A stretch of DNA of 64,000 nt from Pseudoxanthomonas sp. YR558 (lineage in GTDB: Bacteria; Pseudomonadota; Gammaproteobacteria; Xanthomonadales; Xanthomonadaceae), in assembly GCF_900116385.1 (NCBI RefSeq), contig NZ_FPCI01000001.1:868001-932000 (forward strand), written 5' to 3'. Every line of letters starts with the position of its first letter. Position 1 is the stretch's first letter. A program made the translations under genes and the position numbers. Shown here one piece after another: positions 35,021-44,468 of this stretch. The notes beneath the pieces are model-generated. The model made no database searches, had not been told where the DNA came from, and worked only from the letters and a program-made list of their open reading frames with translations.

Positions 35021-36304
35021 ATGACGTCCGCTCATCCCTACCCCGACAGCTGGTACGCCGCCAGCACCACGCCGCTGCCTGCGCAGCCGGCGCTGGAAGG
35101 CCGCATCGAGGCCGATGTCTGCATCCTCGGCGCCGGCTACACCGGCCTGTCGGCGGCGCTGGAACTGGCCGAAGCCGGCTACAAGGTGGTCGTGCTGGAA
35201 GCCGAGCGCATCGGCTGGGGCGCCTCGGGCCGCAACGGCGGCCAGGCCATCGCCGGTTTCGGTTGCGGCGAGGCCAAGCTGGAAGCCCTCGTCGGCTTCG
35301 ACGATGCGAAGAAGATGTTCGATCTCTCCGTGGACGGCCTGCGCTGGCTGCGCGGGCGGATCGACCGGCACGGCATCGACTGCGACTGGCGCGACGGCCA
35401 TGCGACCGTGCCGATCAAGCCGCGCCAGCAGCGTGAGGTCGAACACGCGGTCGAGGACTTCAATACCCGCTACGGCCACCCCGTGCAGTGGTGGAGCCGC
35501 GAGCGGCTGCGCAGCGAACTGGCCAGCGACCGTTACCTCGGCGCGATGTACGACCCGGTCAGCGGCCACCTGCATCCGCTCGCCTACGCCCTGGGCCTCG
35601 GCCGCGCGGCGCTCGCCGCGGGCGCGACGATCTTCGAGGGCTCGCGCGTCACCCAACTGGTGCGCGGTGCGCGCCCGGTGCTGAAGACGGCGCATGGCGA
35701 AGTGGTCTGCGGCCAGGTCATCCTCGCCGGGAATGCGCTATTGCGTGGCATCGCGCCGGAACTCGAATCGCGGATGATGCCGGTGGGCACTTACATTGCC
35801 GCCACGCCGCCGCTGGGCGAGGAGCGCGCGCGCGCCCTGATCCGCAACAACATGGCGGTGGCCGACACCAACTGGGCGCTGGATTACTTCCGCCTGGGCC
35901 GCGACCACCGTGTGCTGTTCGGCGGTCGCGCGAGCTATTCCACCCTGCCCCCGCCCAACCTGCGCGGGGTGATGATCCGGCGCATGCACCGTGTGTTCCC
36001 GCAACTGCGCGATGTCGGCATCGAGTACCTATGGGGCGGGATGATCGACATCTCGCTCAACCGCGCGCCGCACTGGGGCCGGCTGGCGCCCAACCTGTAT
36101 TTCGCACAAGGCTTCTCGGGCCACGGACTGATCGCCGCGGGCCTGGCCGGCACCACCCTCGCCCAGGCCATTCGTGGCCAGTCCGAACGGCTGGACCTGT
36201 TCGCGAAGATCGACCATCTGCCGTTCCCCGGCGGGCGCGCCCTGCGCACGCCCCTGCTGGTGGCCGCCATGGCCTGGTACAAGCTGCGCGACGCGCTCTG
36301 GTAG
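35021..36304 (+). CDS. puuB: gamma-glutamylputrescine oxidase (PuuB-like FAD oxidase)
   Basis: A 427-residue DAO-family flavoprotein. The dinucleotide-binding motif VCILGAGYTGLSAALELAEAGYKVVVLE is at 30-57, followed by RIGWGASGRNGGQ, a PuuB hallmark, and the C-terminal FAD-binding GFSGHGLIAAGLAGTTLAQAI near 365. It oxidises gamma-glutamylputrescine to the aldehyde, releasing ammonia and peroxide. It starts 16 bases after puuA2, forming an operon with it, and the aldehyde would be taken by PuuC encoded at 39624. Confidence 0.9.
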   Translation: MTSAHPYPDSWYAASTTPLPAQPALEGRIEADVCILGAGYTGLSAALELAEAGYKVVVLEAERIGWGASGRNGGQAIAGFGCGEAKLEALVGFDDAKKMFDLSVDGLRWLRGRIDRHGIDCDWRDGHATVPIKPRQQREVEHAVEDFNTRYGHPVQWWSRERLRSELASDRYLGAMYDPVSGHLHPLAYALGLGRAALAAGATIFEGSRVTQLVRGARPVLKTAHGEVVCGQVILAGNALLRGIAPELESRMMPVGTYIAATPPLGEERARALIRNNMAVADTNWALDYFRLGRDHRVLFGGRASYSTLPPPNLRGVMIRRMHRVFPQLRDVGIEYLWGGMIDISLNRAPHWGRLAPNLYFAQGFSGHGLIAAGLAGTTLAQAIRGQSERLDLFAKIDHLPFPGGRALRTPLLVAAMAWYKLRDALW

Positions 36305-36394
36305 GCCAGCGGCGACGCGCTTCATTTTCGTGACGGTGCTCTCAAGTCCGGGCGAGTCGGGCCGATAGGGAGGCATGGAACCTCCGTAACGCCC

Positions 36395-37705
36395 ATGACG
36401 ATGCCGACACCCCTGCGCGCTTCGCCCGCCCCCGCCAGTCCGACTCCGCTACCCCAACGCATCCTGGTGGTGGAGAACTCGCGCACGCATGCACGCCTGA
36501 TCGGCGAAGCGATCGAACAGAAGCTCAACCTGCCGGTCGTCTACGCCGCCACGCTCGCGGAAGCCCGCGCTGCGCTGGAACGGCATCCGGACTGGTTCAT
36601 GGCCGTCACCAGCCTGGTGCTGGCCGATGGCAGCCACGACGAGGTGGTCGAGTTCTTCCTGTCGCGCCAGCTGCCCACGGTTGTGGTCAGCGGCGTCTAC
36701 GACGATGCCATGCGCGAACAGGTGCTGCGTCGGCAGGTCGTGGACTACGTGCTGAAGAACACACCCGGCAGCATCGATTACCTGGTGTGGCTGGTGCAGC
36801 GGCTGGAGCGCAACCGACGGATCGCCGCGCTGGTCGTCGACGATTCGCGCTCCGCACGCCAGCACGCGGCGGCCTTGCTTTCGATGTACGGCTTCCGCGT
36901 GGTCGAAGCCGCCGACGGCGAAGCCGGTCTGGCGATGCTGGATGCCAATCCCGATATCCGCCTGGCCATCGTGGACCAGGAAATGCCCGGCATGAAGGGG
37001 CACGAATTCACCCGTCGCCTGCGCGCGCGCCATGCACGCGACCACCTGGCCATCATCGGCATTTCGGGCACCAGCGACGGCAGCCTGGTCCCGCGCTTCC
37101 TGAAAAGCGGCGCCAACGATTTCCTGCACAAGCCCTTCTCGCGCGAAGAGTTCTTCTGCCGGGTGTCGCAGAACATCGACCAGTTGGAACTGATCGGCAC
37201 GTTGCAGGACCTGGCCACGCGCGATTTCCTGACCGGCCTGCCGAACCGCCGCCACTTCCTGGCCGAATGCCACGCACTGCTGCCGAACACGCTGGGCCGC
37301 CAGCAGGCGGTGACGGCGGCAATCGTCGACATCGACCATTTCAAGCACATCAACGATACCTACGGCCATGAAGCCGGCGACGTGGCGTTGAAGGCCGTCG
37401 CCCAGGCCATCGCACGCCATGCGGGCACGCAGGACCTGGTGGCGCGTTTCGGCGGGGAGGAATTCTGCGCGCTCGTTCCCTATCTGGGCGAGAGCGAGGC
37501 GGTGGAGTACTTCGAGTCGCTGCGCGGCGACATCGAAGCACTCGAGGTCGACATCGGCACCCAGAAGATCCGCATGACGGTCAGCATCGGCGTGTTCCGT
37601 ACGCGCTTCCCGGGCCAGACGCTCAACCATCTGTTGAGCGAAGCCGACCGGCGCCTGTACCTGGCCAAGGCCGGCGGGCGCAATCGCGTGGTCTCGAGCG
37701 GCTGA
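36395..37705 (+). CDS. two-receiver diguanylate cyclase response regulator
   Basis: A 436-residue cytoplasmic protein with two receiver domains and a GGDEF domain, predicted to make cyclic di-GMP. Receiver 1 (about 22-135) has Ser at the usual phospho-Asp position (TSLVLADG), so it is probably non-phosphorylated. Receiver 2 (about 147-265) keeps VVDDSRSAR, Asp in IVDQEMPGMKG and Lys in LHKPFSREE. The GGDEF domain (about 280-432) has an intact GGEEF near 365 and FKHINDTYGHEAGD, but the inhibitory RxxD site upstream reads GTQD, so product feedback is probably lost. No cognate kinase is adjacent. Confidence 0.92.
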   Translation: MTMPTPLRASPAPASPTPLPQRILVVENSRTHARLIGEAIEQKLNLPVVYAATLAEARAALERHPDWFMAVTSLVLADGSHDEVVEFFLSRQLPTVVVSGVYDDAMREQVLRRQVVDYVLKNTPGSIDYLVWLVQRLERNRRIAALVVDDSRSARQHAAALLSMYGFRVVEAADGEAGLAMLDANPDIRLAIVDQEMPGMKGHEFTRRLRARHARDHLAIIGISGTSDGSLVPRFLKSGANDFLHKPFSREEFFCRVSQNIDQLELIGTLQDLATRDFLTGLPNRRHFLAECHALLPNTLGRQQAVTAAIVDIDHFKHINDTYGHEAGDVALKAVAQAIARHAGTQDLVARFGGEEFCALVPYLGESEAVEYFESLRGDIEALEVDIGTQKIRMTVSIGVFRTRFPGQTLNHLLSEADRRLYLAKAGGRNRVVSSG

Positions 37706-37729
37706 CCCCTGCGTCACCCGGTCGCGGCA

Positions 37730-37743
37730 TTGATCCCGATCAA
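37730..37743 (+). promoter_or_regulatory. FNR/Anr-type box upstream of bacteriohemerythrin
   Basis: TTGATCCCGATCAA is a perfect match to the FNR consensus TTGAT-N4-ATCAA. A TAGATT -10 candidate lies at 37766-37771; with a start near 37778 the box is centred at about -41.5, the class II activator position. This predicts low-oxygen induction of the downstream gene. Confidence 0.75.
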
Positions 37744-37810
37744 TGCCCCACCAAAGACGCACACCTAGATTTTCCCTGCATTCCGGCATCCGCCGGCAGG
37801 GGACACGCAC

Positions 37811-38272
37811 ATGACACTGCTGATCTGGCAGGACGACATGGACACCGGCATCGACATCATCGATGGCCAGCACCGCCGCATCGTGGAGATGATCAACCAC
37901 CTCCACGTCACCCAGAAATCGATGGAGCGCTTCGCCGTGGGCGAAGTGATCGACGAACTGGTCGACTACACCCTCTCGCACTTCGCCTTCGAGGAAGAGC
38001 TGATGGAGGAAGCCGGCTACCCCTTCAGCGCGGCGCACAGGCGCGTCCACGAGGTCTTCACCAAGCGCGTCTCCGAGTACCGGCTACGCTTTCGGGCCGG
38101 CGAGGATATCGTCGACGACCTGCGCAGCATGCTGTCGCGCTGGCTGTTCAACCACATCCGCAACGACGACAAGGCGTACGCGGATTCGGTCAAGCGGCAC
38201 CTCAACCGGTTCGTTCGCGAGCACCAGCAGGGCGGCTGGCTCAGTCGCACCGTGAAGCGTCTGTTCGGCTAG
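37811..38272 (+). CDS. bacteriohemerythrin
   Basis: A 153-residue single-domain hemerythrin that binds O2 at a di-iron centre. The iron ligands are all visible: His in [15 protein letters not shown], His and Glu in [13 protein letters not shown] near 57-62, His pair in [11 protein letters not shown], and His/Asp in LFNHIRNDD near 118. The C-terminal tail ([16 protein letters not shown]) is basic. In other proteobacteria such proteins supply O2 to membrane oxidases or buffer it. A consensus FNR box upstream suggests expression when O2 is scarce. Its stop shares the bases CTAG with the convergent MFS gene. Confidence 0.93.
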   Translation: MTLLIWQDDMDTGIDIIDGQHRRIVEMINHLHVTQKSMERFAVGEVIDELVDYTLSHFAFEEELMEEAGYPFSAAHRRVHEVFTKRVSEYRLRFRAGEDIVDDLRSMLSRWLFNHIRNDDKAYADSVKRHLNRFVREHQQGGWLSRTVKRLFG

Positions 38273-39558
38273 TCGGTCGTGCGCGGGCGCGGCATGGCCC
38301 ACAACGCCAGCAGCGTCAGCGTGGCCATGCCGGCCAGGTACCAGCCCACGGACGCAAGGCCGTAGCGCTCGCCCAGCCGCGTGGCGATATACGGCGCCGG
38401 CGATGCGCCGAGGATGCCCGCCATGTTGAAGGCCAGCGATGCGCCGGTATAGCGCACGGCCGTGGGGAACATCTCCGCGAGGATCGTGCCGCAGGGCCCG
38501 TAGGTCAGGCCCATCGCGCCCAGCCCCAGCGCCAGGAAGGCGAGCACGCCGAGGTCGCTGCCCGATTCCAGCAGCGGCGCGAAGACGAACCCGAAGCCGA
38601 TGATCAGCAGCGTCGCCACGATCATCGCGTTGCGGCGGCCGTAGCGGTCCGCATACAGCGCCGACAGCGGAATGGTCAGCGCGAAGAACAACACGCCGCC
38701 CATCTGCAGCATAAGGAAATGCTCGCGCGAATAACCGAGTTTCGACGTACCCCAGCTCAGCGCGAACACCGTCAACAGGTAGAACAGCACGAAGGTCGCC
38801 ACCAGCGCGAACGTACCCGCCACCAGCGCGAACGGGTGATCGCGCACCGCGGTCAGCATCGGCACCTTGACCCGTTCGTCCTTGTCCAGCGCCTTCTGGA
38901 AGTCCGGCGTCTCGGTGATCCTCAGCCGCACCCACAGGCCCACGAATACCAGCGCCGCGCTGGCCAGGAAGGGGATGCGCCAGCCCCACGCCAGGAACTG
39001 CGCGTCGGTCATCGCTTCGGTCAGCAACAGGAAGATGCCGGTCGAGCACAGGAAGCCGATCGGCGCGCCCAGCTGCGGGAACATGCCGTACCACGCGCGC
39101 TTGCCGGGCGGCGCGTTCTCGGTCGCCAGCAGCACCGCGCCTCCCCATTCGCCGCCCAGTCCGATGCCCTGCCCCAGCCGGCACACTGCGAGCAGCGCCG
39201 GCGCGAGCACGCCGACCTGCGCGTACGTCGGCAGCAGGCCGATGACCACCGTGGAGATGCCCATCGTCAGCAGCGCGGCCACCAGCGTCGCCTTGCGGCC
39301 GATGCGGTCGCCGAAGTGGCCGAACAGCGCCGAGCCCACCGGCCGCGCGATGAACGCCAGCGCGAAGGTGGCGAACGACTGCAGGGTGGCGCTGGCCGGA
39401 TCGCTCTGCGGGAAGAACAGCTTCGGAAAGACGATCACCGCCGCCGTGGCGTAGATGTAGAAATCGAAGAACTCGATCGTGGTGCCGATCAGGCTGGCGA
39501 ACAGCACGCGGCGCGGCGAATTGGCCGGCGCGGGGGCAGCAGTGGCGGTGGCGGTCAT
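38269..39558 (-). CDS. MFS transporter, metabolite:H+ symporter family
   Basis: A 429-residue major facilitator with 12 hydrophobic helices. The MHS-family pattern is clear: [29 protein letters not shown] at helix 1, the loop 2-3 motif [10 protein letters not shown] near 90, [26 protein letters not shown] near 135. Relatives carry shikimate, alpha-ketoglutarate, proline/betaine or other carboxylates with protons. It follows puuC on the same strand after 65 bases with an intervening hairpin, so it may import an amine-derived acid or belong to a separate unit. Substrate unassigned. Confidence 0.88.
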   Translation of the reverse strand: MTATATAAPAPANSPRRVLFASLIGTTIEFFDFYIYATAAVIVFPKLFFPQSDPASATLQSFATFALAFIARPVGSALFGHFGDRIGRKATLVAALLTMGISTVVIGLLPTYAQVGVLAPALLAVCRLGQGIGLGGEWGGAVLLATENAPPGKRAWYGMFPQLGAPIGFLCSTGIFLLLTEAMTDAQFLAWGWRIPFLASAALVFVGLWVRLRITETPDFQKALDKDERVKVPMLTAVRDHPFALVAGTFALVATFVLFYLLTVFALSWGTSKLGYSREHFLMLQMGGVLFFALTIPLSALYADRYGRRNAMIVATLLIIGFGFVFAPLLESGSDLGVLAFLALGLGAMGLTYGPCGTILAEMFPTAVRYTGASLAFNMAGILGASPAPYIATRLGERYGLASVGWYLAGMATLTLLALWAMPRPRTTD

Positions 39559-39620
39559 GGACGGGCCGGTCGGTGGGACGTGGGCGATTCTGGCAGAACC
39601 GCCCGCCCGCTGTGGAGGCC

Positions 39621-39643
39621 GGATCAACTGCCCAGGTTGATCC
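39621..39643 (-). terminator. hairpin overlapping the puuC stop
   Basis: GGATCAAC, seven bases, GTTGATCC: an eight-base perfect stem spanning the end of puuC. It has no T-run and may only attenuate transcription into the MFS gene. Confidence 0.35.
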
Positions 39644-41126
39644 AGGTCGCCTTGATCTCGGTGTACTTGTCGAAGGCGTGCAGCGACTTGTCGCGGCCGT
39701 TACCGGACTGCTTGTAGCCGCCAAAGGGCGCGGTCATGTCGCCGCCATCCCAGTAGTTCACCCAGACGCTGCCCGCACGCAGCTTGCGCGCCACGCGGTG
39801 GGCACGGCTGATGTCGCGCGTCCACACGCCGGCTGCCAGTCCGTACTCGCTGTCGTTGGCCATCCGCAGCGCTTCTTCCTCGCTGTCGAACGCGATCACC
39901 GACAGCACCGGCCCGAAGATCTCTTCGCGGCTGATCGTGTGGTCGTGCGCGACGTCGTCGAACACGGTCGGCTCGATATAGCAGCCGCCGTTCACCACGT
40001 CGGCGCGCAGGCCGCCCAGCGCCAGACGGGCACCCTCGGCCTTGCCCTTCTCGATGTAGTCGAGCACGCGCTGCGTTTGGCCTTCATCGACCATCGCACC
40101 CATCGGCGCACCGGGGTCGAGCGGATGGCGCGGGCGCATGGCCTTGCCGGCTTCGACCACGCGGGCAACGAACTCATCCTTGATCGAGCGCTCCACCAGC
40201 AGGCGAGAGGCCGCGGTGCAGACTTCGCCCTGGTTGTAGAAGATGCCGCCGGCCGCGGCCTTCGCCGCCACCTCGAGGTCGTGCGCATCGGCGAACACGA
40301 TGTTCGGGCTCTTGCCGCCGCACTCCATGTACGCACGCTTCATGTTCGACAGGCCCGCGCATTGCAGCAGGCGCTTGCCGACCGCGGTGGAACCGGTGAA
40401 CACGAGCCCGTCCACGTCCATGTGCAGCGCCAGCGGTTCGCCGGCGGTCTTGCCGAAGCCCGGCACCACGTTGAGCACGCCGGCGGGGATGCCCGCTTCG
40501 ATCGCCAGCTCGGCCAGGCGGATCGCCGTGAGCGGCGACTTCTCCGAGGGCTTCAGCACGATGGAGTTGCCCATCGCCAGCGCCGGGGCCAGTTTCCACG
40601 TGGCCATCAGCAGCGGGAAATTCCACGGCACGATCGCGCCGATCACGCCCAGTGGTTCGCGCGTCACCAGGCCCAGCTCGTCCTGGCCGGTCGCGGCGAC
40701 TTCGCCGTAGACCTTGTCCAGCGCCTCGGCGGTCCAGCCCATGCAGCGGATGGTCGCGGCGACGTCGACGCTGCGTGCGTCGCCGACCGGCTTGCCCATG
40801 TCGAGCGATTCCAGCAAGGCCAGTTCGTCGGCATGCTGTTCGATCAGTTGGGTGAGCTTGAGCAGCACCTTCTTGCGATGCGTCGGACGCGCGTTGGACC
40901 ACGCACCCGCATCGAAACTGCGGCGCGCAGCGGCGACGGCGCGATTGATGTCCTCTTCCTGCCCATCGGCCACCCGGCCCAGCACGCGGCCATCGATCGG
41001 GCTGACGCAGTCGAAGGTCTTGCCCGAGGCGGCATCGACGTACGTCCCGTCGATGAAGGCCTGCGTGCGGATCGACAGCGCGCCGGCCATGGCCTGCCAG
41101 TCCTGTTGCGTGCGGGGGTTGCTCAT
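39624..41126 (-). CDS. puuC: gamma-glutamyl-gamma-aminobutyraldehyde dehydrogenase (PuuC-like)
   Basis: A 500-residue NAD-dependent aldehyde dehydrogenase. Catalytic Glu in MECGGKSPNIVF near 270, Cys in YNQGEVCTAASRLLVE near 305, and cofactor motif VPWNFPLLMATWKLAPALAMGN near 170. Best fit is PuuC/KauB-type enzymes oxidising gamma-glutamyl-gamma-aminobutyraldehyde and other aminoaldehydes. It follows puuR by 28 bases in one operon, which supports the assignment. Broad aldehyde range is usual in this family. Confidence 0.9.
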   Translation of the reverse strand: MSNPRTQQDWQAMAGALSIRTQAFIDGTYVDAASGKTFDCVSPIDGRVLGRVADGQEEDINRAVAAARRSFDAGAWSNARPTHRKKVLLKLTQLIEQHADELALLESLDMGKPVGDARSVDVAATIRCMGWTAEALDKVYGEVAATGQDELGLVTREPLGVIGAIVPWNFPLLMATWKLAPALAMGNSIVLKPSEKSPLTAIRLAELAIEAGIPAGVLNVVPGFGKTAGEPLALHMDVDGLVFTGSTAVGKRLLQCAGLSNMKRAYMECGGKSPNIVFADAHDLEVAAKAAAGGIFYNQGEVCTAASRLLVERSIKDEFVARVVEAGKAMRPRHPLDPGAPMGAMVDEGQTQRVLDYIEKGKAEGARLALGGLRADVVNGGCYIEPTVFDDVAHDHTISREEIFGPVLSVIAFDSEEEALRMANDSEYGLAAGVWTRDISRAHRVARKLRAGSVWVNYWDGGDMTAPFGGYKQSGNGRDKSLHAFDKYTEIKATWINLGS

Positions 41127-41154
41127 GGGGGCTCCGGCGGTAAGAAGGAAAAGC

Positions 41155-41703
41155 TCAGAACGTGGCGGGTGTGTTCGCGCTGACGATCACCGCATCGACA
41201 TCGCCGACATTGCGGAAGCGATGCGGCGTACGGCTTTCGAAGTAGTAGCCCTCGCCGGCCTTCAGCACGCGGATCTGCTCGCCGACGGTGACTTCCACTT
41301 CGCCGGCGATCACCACGCCACCCTCTTCGCCGTCGTGCAACAGCATGCTGTCCCCGGTATCGCTGCCGGGCGGCATCACTTCGCGCAGGATGCACATCTG
41401 GCGCTGCGGGCGATGCTGGCCCACCAGGAAGTAGTGGATGCCGTTGCTGCCCACGTCCGGCAGCTCGTCGGCGACATAGAACGGGCTGTCGGGCAGCCCT
41501 TTCTCCAGGTCCAGGGTGAAGAAATCGGCCAGCGAGATCGGGATGCCGTCCAGCACCTTCTTCAGCGAACTGACCGAGGGGCTGACCTTGTTCTGTTCGA
41601 TCAGCGAGATGGTGCTGTTGGTGACGCCCACGCGCTTGGCCAGCTCGCGCTGGCTGAGGCCTTTGGATTTGCGAACCAGTTGCAGGCGCGCGCCGATGTC
41701 CAT
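41155..41703 (-). CDS. puuR: PuuR-like XRE-cupin transcriptional regulator
   Basis: A 182-residue regulator with an N-terminal XRE helix-turn-helix (IGARLQLVRKSKGLSQREL, residues about 3-60) and a C-terminal cupin (about 105-180, EEGGVVIAGEVEVTVGEQIRVL) likely to bind putrescine or a derivative. PuuR represses polyamine catabolic genes in E. coli and releases DNA when putrescine binds; PauR plays the same part in Pseudomonas. Start at MDIGAR. Its promoter (41741-41768) diverges from that of the omega-aminotransferase operon, where a palindrome may be its operator. Confidence 0.9.
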   Translation of the reverse strand: MDIGARLQLVRKSKGLSQRELAKRVGVTNSTISLIEQNKVSPSVSSLKKVLDGIPISLADFFTLDLEKGLPDSPFYVADELPDVGSNGIHYFLVGQHRPQRQMCILREVMPPGSDTGDSMLLHDGEEGGVVIAGEVEVTVGEQIRVLKAGEGYYFESRTPHRFRNVGDVDAVIVSANTPATF

Positions 41704-41740
41704 CACCACCCTGGCAGGAAAGCGGAAAGTGTTGCGGGAT

Positions 41741-41768
41741 ACTTTACACCCCGGGACAGGCCGGTCAA
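41741..41768 (-). promoter_or_regulatory. promoter of puuR-puuC
   Basis: Minus strand TTGACC (41768-41763), a 16-base spacer, TAAAGT (41746-41741). It lies 38 bases before the puuR ATG. Confidence 0.6.
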
Positions 41769-41852
41769 TCCGGGCTCACCGCGGTATTCGGAGGCGGATG
41801 AACGAGGGCGGGCCGGGACCGGGGCAATGCGGGGAATCCGACCTTCGACACG

Positions 41853-41881
41853 GTTGTAAAGTTTTTTCAACGCGCTAAGCT
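41853..41881 (+). promoter_or_regulatory. promoter with embedded operator of the omega-aminotransferase operon
   Basis: GTTGTAAAGTTTTTTCAAC (41853-41871) is a near-perfect dyad, GTTG-n-AAA-nnn-TTT-n-CAAC. It contains the -35 TTGTAA (41854-41859) and fills most of the 16-base spacer to the -10 TAAGCT (41876-41881), so a protein bound here would block polymerase. The adjacent divergent puuR product is the natural candidate. Confidence 0.6.
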
Positions 41882-41912
41882 GCGCCCATCCGCCCCGCCC
41901 CCTGGAGCCGCG

Positions 41913-43286
41913 ATGAGCGCCGACGACACTTCTTCCCGCGCCCTGGCCGATCACTACGCCCGCCAGAACCTCGAGGCGCCCGCCTCGCTCGACCACTTCT
42001 GGATGCCGTTCACGGCCAACAAGCAGTTCAAGGCCAAGCCGCGGCTGCTCGCCAGCGCGTCGGGCATGTACTACAAGGATGTCGACGGCAACGAGGTGCT
42101 GGATGCCACGGCCGGACTGTGGTGCTGCAACGCCGGCCATTCGCGGCCGCGCATTGTCGAGGCCGTGAAGCAGCAGATCGGCACGCTCGACTTCGCGCCC
42201 AACTTCTCGATGAGCTCGCCGCTGCCCTTCAAGCTGGCCGAGCGGCTGGCCGCGCTGGCGCCGGGCGACCTCAAGAAGGTGTTCTTCAGCAATTCCGGCT
42301 CGGAAGCGGTCGACAGTGCGCTGAAGATCGCCCTGGCCTACCACCGCGTGCGCGGCGAAGGCCAGCGCACGCGCTTCATCGGCCGCGAGAAGGGCTACCA
42401 CGGCGTCGGCTTCGGCGGCATGTCGGTGGGCGGCCTGCCGAACAACCGCAAGTGGTTCGGCCCTGGCCTGCCCGCGGTCTCGCACATCCGCCACACGCTG
42501 GACGTGTCGCGCAATGCGTTCTCGAAGGGCTTGCCGCCGCACGGCATCGAACTGGCCGAAGATCTCGAGCGCCAGATCGCGCTGTACGACGCCACCACGA
42601 TCGCGGCGGTCATCGTCGAGCCGATCTCCGGCTCGGCCGGCGTGGTCATCCCGCCGCAGGGCTACCTGCAGCGGCTACGCGAGATCTGCGACAAGCACGG
42701 CATCCTGCTGATCTTCGACGAAGTCATCACCGGCTTCGGCCGCGTCGGCCACGCCTTCGGCGCGCAGCGCTTCGGCGTCACCCCGGACATGATCACCGCC
42801 GCCAAGGGCATCACCAACGGCTGCGTGCCGATGGGCGCCACGTTCGTTTCCGAGCGCCTGTTCGACGCCTTCATGAGCGGGCCCGACAACGCCATCGACA
42901 TGTTCCATGGCTACACCTACTCCGGCCATCCGCTCGCCTGCGCCGCCGCGCTCGCCACGCTGGATACGTACGAAGAGGAAAACCTGTTCGACAAGGCGCT
43001 CAGCCTGGGCGACTACTGGCAGGAGGCCCTGCACTCGCTGAAGGGTCTGCCGAACGTGATCGACATTCGCAACTTCGGCCTGGTCGGCGCCATCGAACTG
43101 GCCCCGCGCGCGGGTGCCCCCGGCACCCGGGCCTACGACGTCTTCGCCCGCGCCTTCCACGAAGGCCACCTGCTGACCCGGGTGACCGGCGACGTGATCG
43201 CCCTGTCGCCCCCGTTGATCGTGGAGAAGGACCACATCGACCGGATCGTGAACATTCTGGCGGACACCATACGGGCAACCGCGTAA
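41913..43286 (+). CDS. omega-amino acid--pyruvate aminotransferase (BauA-like)
   Basis: A 457-residue class III PLP aminotransferase of the omega-amino-acid:pyruvate type, which converts beta-alanine (or GABA and diamines) plus pyruvate to semialdehyde plus alanine. Seen: LDHFWMPFTANKQFKAKPRLL, typical of this subgroup; SNSGSEAVDSALK near 125; FDEVITGFGRVG near 270; Schiff-base Lys in AAKGITNGCVPMG near 298. CTGGAG supports the start. It is followed by ald and mmsA, which would reoxidise the alanine and activate the semialdehyde, so beta-alanine is the likely main substrate; GABA is possible. Confidence 0.9.
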   Translation: MSADDTSSRALADHYARQNLEAPASLDHFWMPFTANKQFKAKPRLLASASGMYYKDVDGNEVLDATAGLWCCNAGHSRPRIVEAVKQQIGTLDFAPNFSMSSPLPFKLAERLAALAPGDLKKVFFSNSGSEAVDSALKIALAYHRVRGEGQRTRFIGREKGYHGVGFGGMSVGGLPNNRKWFGPGLPAVSHIRHTLDVSRNAFSKGLPPHGIELAEDLERQIALYDATTIAAVIVEPISGSAGVVIPPQGYLQRLREICDKHGILLIFDEVITGFGRVGHAFGAQRFGVTPDMITAAKGITNGCVPMGATFVSERLFDAFMSGPDNAIDMFHGYTYSGHPLACAAALATLDTYEEENLFDKALSLGDYWQEALHSLKGLPNVIDIRNFGLVGAIELAPRAGAPGTRAYDVFARAFHEGHLLTRVTGDVIALSPPLIVEKDHIDRIVNILADTIRATA

Positions 43287-43352
43287 AATTACGGACCAAC
43301 GGCCCCAGCGCTCCCCCTCGCGCGAAGCCCCTTCCCGCTACTGGAGAGCAAC

Positions 43353-44468
43353 ATGCTGATTGGCGTCCCCAAGGAAATAAAGAACCACGAATACCGCATC
43401 GGCCTTACGCCGTCCGGTGCGCGCGAACTGGTCTCGAATGGCCACCAGGTCATCGTCCAGCGCGACGGCGGCAAGGCCATCGGCCTGACCGACGATCAAT
43501 ACATCAAGGCCGGCGCGGAGATCGTCGACACCGCGGCGGAGATCTTTGCCCGCGCCGACATGATCATCAAGGTGAAGGAACCCCAGCCGAACGAGTGCGC
43601 CATGCTGCGCCCCGGCCAGGTGCTCTACACCTATCTGCACCTCGCGCCCGATCCGGAGCAGACCAAGGCGCTGGTCGCCTCCGGCGCCACCTGCATCGCC
43701 TACGAAACCGTTACCGACCGCAAGGGCGGCCTGCCGCTGCTGGCGCCGATGTCGGAAGTGGCCGGCCGCATGTCGATCCAGGCCGGTGCGCACGCGCTGG
43801 AGAAGGCGCAGGGCGGTTCCGGCGTGCTGCTCGGCGGCGTGCCCGGCGTGAAGCCGGCCGAAGTGCTGGTGATCGGCGGCGGCGTGGTCGGCATCAACGC
43901 CGCACGCATGGCGATGGGTATGAACGCGCACGTCACCATCCTCGACCGTTCGCTCGACCGCCTGAAGTATCTGGACGAGTTGTACGGCCACCAGCTGACC
44001 ACGATCTACTCGACCCGCGATGCCATCGAGGAACGCCTGCCCGATACCGATCTGGTGATCGGTGCGGTGCTGATCCCCGGTGCGGCGGCGCCCAAGCTGG
44101 TTTCGCGCGACCAGCTGAAGCTGATGCGCCCGGGGTCGGTGCTGGTGGACGTGGCGATCGACCAGGGCGGCTGCTTCGAAACCTCGAAGGCCACCACCCA
44201 CCAGAACCCCACGTACGAAGTCGACGGCATCATCCATTACTGCGTGGCCAACATGCCGGGTGGCGTCGCCCGCACGTCCACCTTCGCGCTGACCAACGCC
44301 ACCCTGCCCTTCGCGGTGCAGCTGGCGAACAAGGGCGCGAAGCAGGCGCTGCTGGACGACGAGCACCTGCTCAACGGCCTGAACGTGCACGCCGGCAAGA
44401 TCACCTACAAGGCGGTCGCCGACGATCTGGGCTACGCCTACGTGCCGGCGCGCGAGGCGCTGGCCTGA
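43353..44468 (+). CDS. ald: alanine dehydrogenase
   Basis: A 371-residue NAD-dependent L-alanine dehydrogenase, which converts alanine to pyruvate and ammonia. The start [22 protein letters not shown] is diagnostic, the catalytic Lys/His region is MIIKVKEPQ...YTYLHLAPD near 70-97, and the NAD-binding motif [15 protein letters not shown] near 175. Length matches the family. Located between the aminotransferase and mmsA, it regenerates pyruvate, the amino acceptor, and releases the nitrogen as ammonia. CTGGAGAG precedes the ATG. Confidence 0.95.
   Translation: MLIGVPKEIKNHEYRIGLTPSGARELVSNGHQVIVQRDGGKAIGLTDDQYIKAGAEIVDTAAEIFARADMIIKVKEPQPNECAMLRPGQVLYTYLHLAPDPEQTKALVASGATCIAYETVTDRKGGLPLLAPMSEVAGRMSIQAGAHALEKAQGGSGVLLGGVPGVKPAEVLVIGGGVVGINAARMAMGMNAHVTILDRSLDRLKYLDELYGHQLTTIYSTRDAIEERLPDTDLVIGAVLIPGAAAPKLVSRDQLKLMRPGSVLVDVAIDQGGCFETSKATTHQNPTYEVDGIIHYCVANMPGGVARTSTFALTNATLPFAVQLANKGAKQALLDDEHLLNGLNVHAGKITYKAVADDLGYAYVPAREALA

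Noticed and set aside
41741..41748. TGTAAAGT on the minus strand before puuR as a second copy of the 41853 operator
   Set aside because: The identical octamer is explained by the -10 element TAAAGT of the puuR promoter, and no dyad surrounds it.
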